A stretch of 64,000 bases of DNA, from NCBI GenBank assembly GCA_026913215.1, contig JAPTYK010000001.1:4092001-4156000 (forward strand). The letters run 5' to 3'. The notes below the pieces were generated by a model. That model was not told the origin of the DNA, ran no database searches, and saw nothing but the letters and a program-made list of their open reading frames with translations. The DNA is from Streptomyces diastatochromogenes. Lineage in GTDB: Bacteria > Actinomycetota > Actinomycetes > Streptomycetales > Streptomycetaceae. Below, in pieces: positions 37,870 through 46,460 of the stretch; positions within the stretch are counted from its first letter, which is position 1, and every line of letters starts with the position of its first letter. The translations under genes were made by a program, and so were the position numbers.

Positions 37870-38232
37870 TCAGTACACGAGGGCCTGGGTGTCGTCGGAC
37901 ATGGCTTCCTGGACGAAGACCTGGGCGCCGGCGATGCGGATGCCGGGGAGGACGTCCTTCTCCGTGATGTCGCGACGGGTGGCGCACTGGGTGCAGAGGG
38001 TGAGGCGGCCGGCGGACAGGATCGAGTCGATCAGGTCGGGGAGCGGGGCGGCGTGGGGGAGGTCGAACTCGGAGGCGCGGCCGGGGAGGGCGAACCAGGA
38101 GGACTCGCCGGTCAGCCAGAGGGAGACCTCGACGCCGCTGGCGACGGCGACGGCGGCCACTGTGAAGGCCTGGGAGCAGCGTTCGGGGGCGTCGGCCCCT
38201 GCGGTCACCTTGATCACGAGCTTCTTCGCCAT
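37870..38232 (-). CDS. DsrE-family protein
   Basis: A 120-residue small alpha/beta protein starting at ATG 38232 (MAKKLVIKVTAGADAPERC). Cysteines lie near the N-terminus (ERCSQAF) and in TLCTQCATRRDI, a position compatible with sulfur transfer in DsrE-like proteins. It lies beside the cysA unit on the other strand. The exact reaction is unknown. Confidence 0.83.
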   Translation of the reverse strand: MAKKLVIKVTAGADAPERCSQAFTVAAVAVASGVEVSLWLTGESSWFALPGRASEFDLPHAAPLPDLIDSILSAGRLTLCTQCATRRDITEKDVLPGIRIAGAQVFVQEAMSDDTQALVY

Positions 38233-38335
38233 ATGCCGAACTGTAATGCGCGGCGCTGCAACCTCATGAGCCCCTCGCGGGTCAGCTGTGTGCGCGGGTG
38301 ACGGAATCCGCGCTTCAGGTCTCGTGGGGGGACTC

Positions 38336-39141
38336 TTGAGTAGTGAAGAAAGTATCCGAAATGGGGATACAGGGGCGCCGCCCGAGCCGGAGACGGTGAC
38401 GGAACCCGCGCTTCCGGTCCGGCGGCGCGGCCGCCGGGTGCTCCGTACCGTCGGACTGATCGCGGTGGCCGCCGTCATCGGCCTCGTCGGCGGCACCGCC
38501 GTCGGCTACGGCATCCAGGCCGACCGCGAACCGACCGCGCTCCCGCCGCTCAACCAGCCGGGCCTCGCGTACCCGGGGAAGCCGCTCCCGAAGGGGCGGG
38601 AGGCGGAGCCGCTGTCGGCGAAGGAGGACTTCCGGGCGAAGGCGCAGGGAGACCTGCGGAAGCTGCTGCTGCCGAAGCCGGCGGGGGCGCGGGCCGACGG
38701 GACGGACGGCTGGCAGTCGCTGGACGAGTACGTCGACTCGTTCACCCGGCCCGGGGACGCGCTGGAGTTCCAGCTCGACCAGGGGATCCGGCGGATCGCC
38801 ACGCGCGCGTGGCGCGTGGGCGAGTACAAGCACGTCGAGATCAACCTCGTGCAGTACCGCTCCACCTCCGGGAACGGAGCCCTGGAGCACGTGAAGACGC
38901 AGCAGCGCATCGCCATCGGCGACGGAAGTCCGGCTCCCTCGGGGAGCCGGTGAAGGGCTCCGGGAACGGCCGCTACTTCCTCTATCCCGTGGAGCGCGAG
39001 GCCGGGTACATGGACTTCTACGAGGCCCGCGCCTTCATCCAGCGGGGGGACGTGGCGATCACCGTCCTCATGTACGACACCAAGAAGATCCCCGAGAACG
39101 AGATCCGTTCTCTGGCCGAGCGGCAGCTGGGGCGCCTGTGA
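38336..39141 (+). CDS. single-pass membrane protein, first of a paralogous triad
   Basis: About 268 residues after repair. Start is TTG 38336, with GGGGGGA upstream. A basic cytoplasmic stretch (PVRRRGRRVLRTV) and one membrane helix (IAVAAVIGLVGGTAVGYGI) lead to an exported domain containing DLRKLLLPKPAGA. One base is missing near 38925; the tail reads GRYFLYPVEREAGYMDFYEA. The stop overlaps the next gene by four bases. The next two genes have the same layout and share the LLLP-x-PxGA motif. Function unknown. Confidence 0.75.
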
Positions 39142-39929
39142 GCGAGAAGTCCGGGAGCCGCACGCGCCGGATCCTGAAGAACGTGCTGGCCACCGTGGTC
39201 GTGCTCGGCGCCGTCGGCGGCGGTGTCGCCTACACCGCCGTCACCGTCGACCGCGCCGACCGGTCCGCCCCCACCGTGGCGTGGGCGGACCCCAGCCCGA
39301 GCGCGACCGCGCAGGACCCGGCCGCCGACAGCGGCACCCGGGGCCGGGCGTCCACGCCGATGAGCAGGCTGCTCCTGCCCGTGCCGGACGGCTACGCGCT
39401 CGGGGCGGACATCGAGGGCTACGGGAACGACGACGAGATCCCGGCGAAGCAGGCCGCCGCCGTCCTCAAGCAGACGGGCAAGTCCTTCTACGGCAAGAAG
39501 CGGCGCGCGTACGAGAAGGAGGTCGACCGGCTCGGCATCCAGGGCATGGCGATGCGCTCGTACGCCGCGCAGGACAGCTCCCTCCAGGTCGAGGTGGTGA
39601 TCCTGCGGATGAAGGACAAGAAGTCGGTCCGCAAGTTCTTCGAGGTCCGCAGGGAGCTGTCCGAGGCCTTCGAGCTGCGCAAGGGCCCGAAGATCAAGGA
39701 GTACGCGAAGAACTCGGCCTGCTACCTCGGGCCCAAGCCCGCGAAGCCCGAGGGGTCCGACGCCGAGGAGCGGACGCCCGACCTCCAGCAGATGACCTGC
39801 TCCGCGTACGACGGGGAGGTCATGGTCACCGTCACCGCGTTCGGTGCCGCGCCCTTCGACGAGAAGGCCGTGGCGAACCTCGTCGAGAAGCAGCTCCGCC
39901 ACATCCAGTCCCCGGGGGAGTACGTATGA
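39138..39929 (+). CDS. single-pass membrane protein, second of the triad
   Basis: A 263-residue protein with an N-terminal helix (ILKNVLATVVVLGAVGGGVA) and an external domain with SRLLLPVPDGYALG, then a central charged helix (VRKFFEVRRELSEAFELRKG). GTG 39138 overlaps the preceding stop, and its stop overlaps the next ATG (ATGA), so the three genes are translationally coupled. Two cysteines (SACYLG and MTCSAYD) could form an external disulfide. The gene is intact. Function unknown. Confidence 0.82.
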   Translation: MSEKSGSRTRRILKNVLATVVVLGAVGGGVAYTAVTVDRADRSAPTVAWADPSPSATAQDPAADSGTRGRASTPMSRLLLPVPDGYALGADIEGYGNDDEIPAKQAAAVLKQTGKSFYGKKRRAYEKEVDRLGIQGMAMRSYAAQDSSLQVEVVILRMKDKKSVRKFFEVRRELSEAFELRKGPKIKEYAKNSACYLGPKPAKPEGSDAEERTPDLQQMTCSAYDGEVMVTVTAFGAAPFDEKAVANLVEKQLRHIQSPGEYV

Positions 39930-40884
39930 CCGAGCAGATGACGGAGACGGACGCCCCGAGGCGAACCTTCCCGAGGCGGACGTCCCTAAGGCGGATGTCC
40001 CTGAGACCGATGCCCCCGAGGCCGACATCCCAGAGGCCGATGTCCCCGAGGCCGACGTCCCTGAGACCGATGTCCCCGAGGCCGACGTCCCGGAGGCGGT
40101 GGCCGCCGAGGCCACCGCGCCCCGCAGGTCCCGCCGGGTGCTTCGGGCCGTCGCCCGCTGGACCGCGGCGGTGGTCGTGTGCGGCGGCGTCGGCGCCGGC
40201 ACCGCCATGGGGATCACGGCCCTGGACCGGAACGACGTGCCCGGCCTGGCGACCGAGAGCGACGGCCGCTGGGAGTACCCGGCGCTCCGCCTCCCGGCGC
40301 TGCCGGCGGACAAGCCCCGCCCCTTCACCGAGGGCAACGACGGCGAGGTCCACTACGCCGACGTGCGGGAGCTGCTGCTGCCCGCGCCGGCCGGCGCGAC
40401 GGTCGACCCGAAGCTGAACGGCGGCTTCGTGCCCACCGACTCGTACCTCTCGCTGTACGGGAAGGAGTCCCGCGAGGAGCTGAGGCGGGCCCTGGCGGAC
40501 TCCACCCTGCGGCACGTCGCCGCCCGGGGCTGGACGACGCCGGACGGCACCCGCACCAGCATCCACCTGCTGCGGTTCAGCTCGGTGGCGTTCGCCGAGG
40601 CGTTCAAGGACGAGGCGGTGGAGGCGGACGCCGCGGACGGCCCCAAGGCCCTGCCGGAGGGGGTGGACGGCGTCGTCCTGGAGGGCTTCGCGGACGACAT
40701 CGGCGTACCGGACACGAGCGCGTACGCCTTCCGGGAGAAGAAGCCGTACGGCCCCGAGCAGGTCCGCTGGGCCTACGTCCAGGCCGGCGACACCCTCGCG
40801 CTGATCACCCAGACCCGCAAGGGCGAGGCGCTCGCCGTGCCGTTCCAGCAGACGGTGACCCTGCAGAACCAGCTGCTGGGCTGA
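39926..40884 (+). CDS. single-pass membrane protein with PEADV repeats, third of the triad
   Basis: About 319 residues after repair. The cytoplasmic N-terminus is nine to ten repeats of a five-residue acidic unit (PEADV/PETDV), then a basic patch (PRRSRRVLRAVARW), a membrane helix (TAAVVVCGGVGAGTAMGI) and an external domain with VRELLLPAPAGATVDPKL. One base is missing near 39958, in CCCC. The end of the protein, LITQTRKGEALAVPFQQTVTL, resembles the final strands of the other two proteins. Confidence 0.8.
39966..40100 (+). repeat. 15-bp coding tandem repeat (PEADV)
   Basis: Nine or so copies of a 15-base unit like GTCCCCGAGGCCGAC inside the third triad gene. All copies keep the frame, so the repeat is translated as acidic PEADV units in the cytoplasmic segment. 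Confidence 0.85.
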
Positions 40885-41004
40885 CCGTCCGCCGGTCGTC
40901 CGCTGATCATCCGCGAGACCCACCTCACCGAGTGGGCCGGACCCCCGCCCACTAAGCTGGGGTCCGGCCCGTTCCGCCTTCACCGCTCAGTCGAGGAGCA
41001 CCCC

Positions 41005-41103
41005 ATGATCGCTTTCTTCGAAACCCTCCTGGTCCTGGTCGCCGTCGGCGTGATCGCCTTCGCCGGTCTGACCGTGAAGAAGCTGTACCAGGGCCAGCGG
41101 TAA
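41005..41103 (+). CDS. 32-residue small membrane protein
   Basis: An intact small gene: GAGGAG at 40993-40998, ATG 41005, TAA 41101. The product is one hydrophobic helix (MIAFFETLLVLVAVGVIAFA) with a basic end (KKLYQGQR), which would sit in the membrane with its C-terminus inside. It begins 30 bp before the nitrobindin gene and is probably co-transcribed with it. Function unknown. Confidence 0.72.
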   Translation: MIAFFETLLVLVAVGVIAFAGLTVKKLYQGQR

Positions 41104-41131
41104 CCACTTCTAGAGAACGCCAGAGCTGCTC

Positions 41132-41704
41132 ATGATCGAGATCCCGTCCGACCTCAACCCGGACCTCGTCCCCCTCGCGTTCCTGCTCGGTACGTGGGAG
41201 GGCGCGGGCGTCTCCGACTTCCCCGGTGCCGAGAAGTGCAACTTCGGCCAGTCCGTGACCTTCAGCCACGACGGCCGGGACTTCCTGGAGTACACCTCGC
41301 ACTCCTGGGTCCTGGACAACGAGGGCAACAAGGTCCGTCCGCTGGAGAGCGAGAGCGGCTACTGGCGGATCGACAAGGACCGCAAGGTCGAGGTCGTCAT
41401 GGTCCGTGACCAGGGCGTCGTCGAGATCTGGTACGGCGAGCTCGCCGACCAGAAGCCGCAGATCGACCTGGCGACGGACGCCGTCGCCCGCACCGCGGCC
41501 TCGGGCCCGTACAGCGGCGGCAAGCGCCTCTACGGCTACGTGAAGAGCGACCTCATGTGGGTGGGCGAGAAGGCGACCCCCGAGGTCCCGCTCCGCCCCT
41601 ACATGTCGGCGCACCTGAAGAAGGTCGTCACGCCGGAGGAGGTCGCGGAGATGGCCCGCAACCTGCCCGACATGCCGGACGACGGCATCGCCTTCTTCCG
41701 CTAG
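41132..41704 (+). CDS. nitrobindin-like (FABP-family) heme protein
   Basis: A 190-residue beta barrel. The family motif GxWxGxG is present as LLGTWEGAG near residue 20. Actinobacterial members bind ferric heme and isomerise peroxynitrite to nitrate. The barrel strands YWRIDKDRKVEVVMVRDQG are typical. The start ATG 41132 has no ideal ribosome-binding site. The neighbourhood (Nur, mycothiol genes) is one of oxidative and metal stress. Confidence 0.87.
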   Translation: MIEIPSDLNPDLVPLAFLLGTWEGAGVSDFPGAEKCNFGQSVTFSHDGRDFLEYTSHSWVLDNEGNKVRPLESESGYWRIDKDRKVEVVMVRDQGVVEIWYGELADQKPQIDLATDAVARTAASGPYSGGKRLYGYVKSDLMWVGEKATPEVPLRPYMSAHLKKVVTPEEVAEMARNLPDMPDDGIAFFR

Positions 41705-41746
41705 ACACACCGGGGTGGCGCGCCGCGTCCTCCTACACTGGAGGAC

Positions 41747-42184
41747 GTGGTGAGCACCGACTGGAAGAGCGACCTGCGGCAGCGCGGCTATCGGCTGACG
41801 CCGCAGCGTCAGCTTGTCCTGGAGGCCGTGGACAGGCTGGAGCACGCGACTCCGGACGACATCCTGGGCGAGGTCCGCAGGACGGCGTCCGGGGTGAACA
41901 TCTCCACCGTGTACCGGACCCTGGAGCTCCTGGAGGAGCTCGGGCTGGTGAGTCACGCGCATCTGGGGCACGGGGCGCCGACGTACCACCTGGCGGACCG
42001 GCACCACCATCTGCACCTGGTGTGCCGGGACTGTTCCGAGGTGATCGAGGCGGACGTCGAGGTGGCCGCAGAGTTCACGGGGAAGCTCCGGGAGACCTTC
42101 GGGTTCGAGACGGACATGAAGCACTTCGCGATCTTCGGGCGGTGCCGGGACTGTTCGAACAAGGAAGCTGCCGGCGAGTCGTAG
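41747..42184 (+). CDS. nur: Nur, nickel-responsive Fur-family repressor
   Basis: A 145-residue Fur-type repressor that, with nickel, represses nickel uptake and the Fe-superoxide dismutase in S. coelicolor. The N-terminal wing (RLTPQRQLVLEAV, VNISTVYRTLELLEELGLV) binds DNA. Metal ligands include the His cluster in DRHHHLHLVCRDC and the second CxxC in GRCRDC. The sequence is close to S. coelicolor Nur as I know it (MVSTDWKSDLRQRGYRLTPQ). The start is GTG 41747 or 41750, with GGAGG just upstream. Confidence 0.93.
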   Translation: MVSTDWKSDLRQRGYRLTPQRQLVLEAVDRLEHATPDDILGEVRRTASGVNISTVYRTLELLEELGLVSHAHLGHGAPTYHLADRHHHLHLVCRDCSEVIEADVEVAAEFTGKLRETFGFETDMKHFAIFGRCRDCSNKEAAGES

Positions 42185-42194
42185 GCTTTTCTCC

Positions 42195-43160
42195 ATGAAG
42201 AGCCCTCTGTTGTCCCTGCCCGGCGCCGTCCCCGCCGAAGGCCGCGACGAAGGCGTCGCCGCGCACTACGGCGATCTGTTCCGCGAGCAGCGTGTCCTCG
42301 CCGAGGGCGACGGTTTCGTCGACCTCTCGCACCGGGGGGTCGTCGCCGTCTCCGGTGACGACCGGCTGAGCTGGCTGCACCTGCTCGTCACCCAGCACAT
42401 GACCGAGCTGCCGCCCGGACGGGCGACCGAGGCGCTGATCCTGTCCGCGAACGGGCACATCGAGCACGCCCTGTACCTCGTCGACGACGGGGAGACGGTG
42501 TGGGCGCACGTCGAGCCGGGGACGCGGGACGAGCTCGTCGCGTATCTGGAGTCGATGAAGTTCTTCTACCGGGTCGAGGTCGCCGACCGGACCGGGGACT
42601 TCGCGGTCGTGCACCTTCCGGCCGGTTCCATCGCCGAGGTGCCCGAGGGCGTCGTCGTGCGGGAGACCCCGCACGGCCGCGACCTGTTCCTGCCCCGCGC
42701 CGGGCTGGAGGACTTCGCGGCCTCGCACGGCCCGGCCGCCGGGATCCTCGCGTACGAGGCGCTGCGCGTCGAGGCGCACCGGCCGCGGCTGGGCTTCGAG
42801 ACGGACCACCGGACCATCCCGCACGAGGTCGGCCTCATCGGCAGCGCCGTCCACCTGCAGAAGGGCTGCTACCGGGGGCAGGAGACCGTCGCCCGGGTGC
42901 AGAACCTGGGGAAGCCGCCGCGCCGTCTGGTCTTCCTGCACCTGGACGGCAGCGAGGTGCTGCTGCCGGGCCACGGCACGCCGCTCCGGCTCGCGGCCGA
43001 CGGCGAGGAGGGCCGGCAGCTCGGCTTCGTGACGACGGCCGTGCGCCACCACGAGCTCGGCCCGATCGCGCTGGCCCTGGTCAAGCGGAACGTGCCGGTG
43101 GACGCCCCGCTGATCGCGGGGACGACGGCGGCGGCGCAGGAGACGGTCGTCGAGCCGTAG
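42195..43160 (+). CDS. ygfZ: YgfZ-type folate-binding protein
   Basis: A 321-residue protein of the YgfZ/GcvT-like family, which uses tetrahydrofolate to help assemble or repair Fe-S clusters. The diagnostic motif KGCYRGQE is at about residue 221, with the reactive cysteine. Other typical elements are FVDLSHRGVVAVSGDDRLSW at the N-terminus. The gene is intact and starts 10 bp after nur. Confidence 0.93.
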   Translation: MKSPLLSLPGAVPAEGRDEGVAAHYGDLFREQRVLAEGDGFVDLSHRGVVAVSGDDRLSWLHLLVTQHMTELPPGRATEALILSANGHIEHALYLVDDGETVWAHVEPGTRDELVAYLESMKFFYRVEVADRTGDFAVVHLPAGSIAEVPEGVVVRETPHGRDLFLPRAGLEDFAASHGPAAGILAYEALRVEAHRPRLGFETDHRTIPHEVGLIGSAVHLQKGCYRGQETVARVQNLGKPPRRLVFLHLDGSEVLLPGHGTPLRLAADGEEGRQLGFVTTAVRHHELGPIALALVKRNVPVDAPLIAGTTAAAQETVVEP

Positions 43161-43226
43161 GGCCGCATGTCCAGAAGGCCGTAGTGCTGCACGTCCAGAA
43201 GTGCCGTAGGGCTACACGTCCAGAAG
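43160..43226. repeat. short tandem repeat covering the dtd stop codon
   Basis: About three imperfect copies of a ~23-base unit around GTCCAGAAG-CCGTAG. On the minus strand each reads CTTCTGGACGTG plus a stop-like triplet, that is, the LLDV end of dtd. One copy holds the real stop. Confidence 0.75.
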
Positions 43227-43637
43227 GACCGTGAACGGGCCGTGGTTCGTGAGCGAGACGCGCATGTCCGCTCCGAAGCGGCCCGTTTCCACGTGTGCGC
43301 CCAGGGCGCGGAGCTGGGTGACGACCTCGTCGACGAGGGGTTCGGCGACCGGGCCGGGGGCGGCGGCGTTCCAGGTGGGGCGGCGGCCCTTGCGGGCGTC
43401 TCCGTAGAGGGTGAACTGGGAGATGACGAGCAGCGGCGCGTTCACGTCGGAGCACGACTTCTCGCCGTCCAGTACCCGGACGGACCAGAGCTTTCTGGCC
43501 AATTGGGCGGCCTTCTCCGGGGTGTCGTCGTGGGTCACCCCGACCAGCACGCACAGCCCTTCGCCGGTGATCTCCCCGACGGTCTCCCCTGCGACGACGA
43601 CACTCGCGCCGTCGACCCTCTGCACCACAGCTCGCAT
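43212..43637 (-). CDS. dtd: D-aminoacyl-tRNA deacylase Dtd
   Basis: A 141-residue enzyme that removes D-amino acids from mischarged tRNA. The motif SQFTLYGDARKGRRP carries the catalytic region; the second family motif appears as NHGPFT where NxGPVT is usual. The start is ATG 43637 (MRAVVQRVDGASV). The gene is intact. Confidence 0.94.
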   Translation of the reverse strand: MRAVVQRVDGASVVVAGETVGEITGEGLCVLVGVTHDDTPEKAAQLARKLWSVRVLDGEKSCSDVNAPLLVISQFTLYGDARKGRRPTWNAAAPGPVAEPLVDEVVTQLRALGAHVETGRFGADMRVSLTNHGPFTVLLDV

Positions 43638-43776
43638 GCGCACCAACCTACCGAGCGGGCGGCGGGCCGAAGGACGAGGGGCCGAACGGGTGCAGAGCGC
43701 CTGCACGCGCACAGTCAGGAGTGGCACCATGCCTGAGAGGCGGTGCGGTTCCGCACCGGTCGAGGGGACGATTCTC

Positions 43777-44403
43777 ATGAGTGCACCTGGCACCGGGCCG
43801 ACGCCGTCCGGCCCCGTACCGCTGATCCGAGTCGGTGGTTCTTCCATGACGCGCCCACCCGTGCAGCGGACCGCCGAGGCCGAGCCCGAGCCCGAGTGGG
43901 CGGACCGGCCGCGGGCCGACCGCGCGCAGCCCGAGCTGGGGGCCCTGCGGCTGCCCGAGCTGCGGGCGCTGCGCCGGGACGCGCAGAGCGACGAGGCGGA
44001 CCTGAGCTATGTGCGCCGGATGCTCCAGGGCCGGATCGACATCCTGCGGGCCGAGCTGGCGCGGCGGACCGACCCGGAGGCCCCGGTCCTCGACCGGCTC
44101 TCCGAGATCCTCGCCGACGTGCCCTCGCGGCACCGCACCTCGGCGCGGCACGTGACGCTGTCGACGCCGCGCGGCGAGGAGTACCGGCGGCTCGCGGCCG
44201 AGATGCTGTCGGAGGTCGAGCTGTCGGACCTGACGGCCCGGACCGACGACGAGCTGCACGCGGCGATGGGCAGGCTCGCGGGGTACGAGCAGCAGGTCTC
44301 GCGGCGCCGCCAGCACCTCCAGCGGACCGCCGACGACTGCAGCGCGGAGATCGCCCGCCGCTACCGGGAGGGCGAGGCGCAGGTCGACGACCTGCTGGCC
44401 TGA
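43777..44403 (+). CDS. rsiG: RsiG, c-di-GMP-dependent anti-sigma factor for WhiG
   Basis: A 208-residue protein with a disordered N-terminus and a long helical hairpin. The two c-di-GMP-binding motifs of RsiG, E-X3-S-X2-R-X3-Q-X3-D, are both intact: EADLSYVRRMLQGRID at about residue 73 and EQQVSRRRQHLQRTAD at about residue 175. In S. venezuelae RsiG with bound c-di-GMP holds the sporulation sigma factor WhiG. ATG 43777 has GAGGGGA at a good distance; ATG 43846 is a shorter alternative. No whiG is in the window, as expected. Confidence 0.93.
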   Translation: MSAPGTGPTPSGPVPLIRVGGSSMTRPPVQRTAEAEPEPEWADRPRADRAQPELGALRLPELRALRRDAQSDEADLSYVRRMLQGRIDILRAELARRTDPEAPVLDRLSEILADVPSRHRTSARHVTLSTPRGEEYRRLAAEMLSEVELSDLTARTDDELHAAMGRLAGYEQQVSRRRQHLQRTADDCSAEIARRYREGEAQVDDLLA

Positions 44404-44458
44404 GTCGGCACGGGAAAAGCCGGTGCGGGGGCGGCAGGGCCGTGCGTAGGGTCGGGGG

Positions 44459-45702
44459 ATGACTGTCGACGTGCGCGCGGTGGCCGAGTCCGAGTTCCGG
44501 GAGTGGCAGCGGTCGCTGCGGACCGGGTTCCTCAAGGAGCCGGTGGTCTCCGACGAGGAGCTCGCCGACCGGCTGGCCCACGCGGACCTCGCGCGGACGC
44601 TCGGCGCCTTCGACCGGGACCGGACCGTCGGCACCCTCCGGTCCTTCCGGCAGGAGGTCAGCACGGTCGGCGGGGGCAGCCTCACCGCCGACGCGATCAC
44701 CCAGGTCACGGTCGCGCCGACGCACCGCAGGCAGGGGCTGCTCAGCCGGATGATGGCGGCCGACCTCGCCGCCGCGAAGGAGCGGGGCGACGCGGTCGCG
44801 ACGCTGATCGCCGCCGAGTACCCGATCTACGGGCGGTACGGCTTCGGCCCGGCGAGCTGGATCGCCGAGTGGAGCGTGGACCTGCGCCGGGCGGGCCTCG
44901 ACCCGCGCCGCTCGGGCCGCCCGGAGGACGGCGGGCTGATCGAGCTGACGGACGCCGACGAGATCCGCAGGACCGGCCCCGGGCTGCACCGCCGCCTCGC
45001 CGGCGTCCGCGCCGGGCTCACGAGCCGAGACAAGGGCGACTGGGACCGCGACACCGGGCTCCGCCCCCAGCGCACGCCGTGGCGGGAGCCGTACTACGCG
45101 CTGTACCGGTCGGCGTCCGGCGAGGTCGAGGGGTACGTGGCGTACACCGCCGACGGCGAGTGGGACACCGCGAACCAGCCGCAGAACACGGCGACCGTGC
45201 GCGACCTCATCGCCGTCACCCCGGCCGCCGAGCGCGCCCTGTGGCAGTACGTGTGCGCGATCGACTGGATCGCCACGGTCCGCTCCGGCTACCGAGCGCC
45301 CGACGACCTGCTGCCGCTGCTCCTGCCCGACCCGCGCGCGGCGAAGCTGGTGACGTACGCGGACATGCTGTGGGTCCGGGCCCTGGACGTGGCCCGGCTC
45401 CTGGAGGGCCGGACGTATCCGGTGGAGGACGGCCTCGTCCTGGAGGTGCGGGACGCCGCCGGGCTCGCCGGCGGGCGCTTCCTGCTCGACGCCTCCCCGG
45501 CGGGCGCGTCCTGCGTGCCGACCACCCGCTCGGCCGACCTCGCGCTGGGCGTGGCCGAGGCGGGCGCGCTCGCGTTCGGCGACGAGTCGGCCGTACGGCT
45601 GGCCCGGCTCGGGCGCGCGGAGGAGCTGACGGACGGTGCGGCGGCCCGCGCCGACCTGCTGTTCCGCACCCCGCTGCGGTGCTCTCGCCCGACATCTTCT
45701 GA
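44459..45702 (+). CDS. Eis-like GNAT acetyltransferase
   Basis: About 414 residues after repair. The N-terminal GNAT domain has the acetyl-CoA loop TVAPTHRRQGLLSRMM, followed by a second GNAT-like half and a C-terminal SCP2-like domain, as in Eis proteins that acetylate amines including aminoglycosides. The true end is probably VLSPDIF at 45702 after one missing base near 45675; the last two residues of such proteins normally reach the active site. The physiological substrate is unknown. Confidence 0.87.
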
Positions 45703-45749
45703 GGTCCGGCCGCCATAGGATGGGCGCCCCCGAGCGAAGGAGGCGCCGC

Positions 45750-46378
45750 GTGGCGGAGGACGGTGCGACCGGTCCGGACGGTCTGCGCGAGCGGAAGAAG
45801 GCGCGCACCCGGCAAGCCCTGTCGGACGCCGCGATCGCCCTCTTCCTGGAGAAGGGCTTCGACGGGGTCTCCGTCGCGGAGGTGGCGGCCGCCGCCGAGG
45901 TCTCGAAGCCGACGCTCTTCCGGTACTTCCCCGCGAAGGAGGACCTGGTCCTCCACCGGTTCGCGGATCACGAGGACGAGTCCGCGCGCGTGGTGGAGGC
46001 CGGGCGGGCCGAGGGCACGGCGCCGCTCGACGCGCTGGACGCGCATCTGCTCGACGGTCTTCAGCGGCGCGATCCGGTGACCGGGCTCTGCGACGTGCCG
46101 GCGGTCCTCGCGTACCACCGCCTGCTGTACGGGACGCCGGCCCTGCTCGCCGGGATCCACGCCTACCAGCAGCGGTCGGAGGCGGCCCTCGCGCGGGCGC
46201 TCGGCGGCCACCCCTGACGGCGCGGCTGGCGGCGGGGCAGATCACGGCCGTGCTGAGGATCCTGGCGAACGAGAACGTGGCCCGGCTGACGGCCGGCGAG
46301 CCGCTCGACGCGGTGGCGGGGACGCGGTGGCGGCGGCGGGGAGGCGTTCCGGTCGCTGCGGGAGGGCTGCCGTACTGA
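45750..46378 (+). CDS. TetR-family regulator
   Basis: About 209 residues after repair. The helix-turn-helix is VSVAEVAAAAEVSKPTLFRYFP. GTG 45750 has AAGGAGG six bases upstream. Two or more bases are missing after 46200; the repaired C-terminal helix reads TARLAAGQITAVLRILANEN and the end is GLPY at 46378. It probably regulates the adjacent acetyltransferase or the helicase downstream. Confidence 0.83.
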
Positions 46379-46460
46379 CCGAGGCGCACGGACCGCACCG
46401 CCTCTTTCGTGACCAAGTAAAAAATGTAACCCAGTAACGCTTTCCGGTACGCTCGACGGA

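Noticed and set aside
46379..46460. Rifamycin-associated element upstream of the HelD/HelR-like gene
   Set aside because: No 19-bp GC inverted repeat of that kind is present; the gap holds only an AT-rich stretch around AAGTAAAAAATGTAAC.
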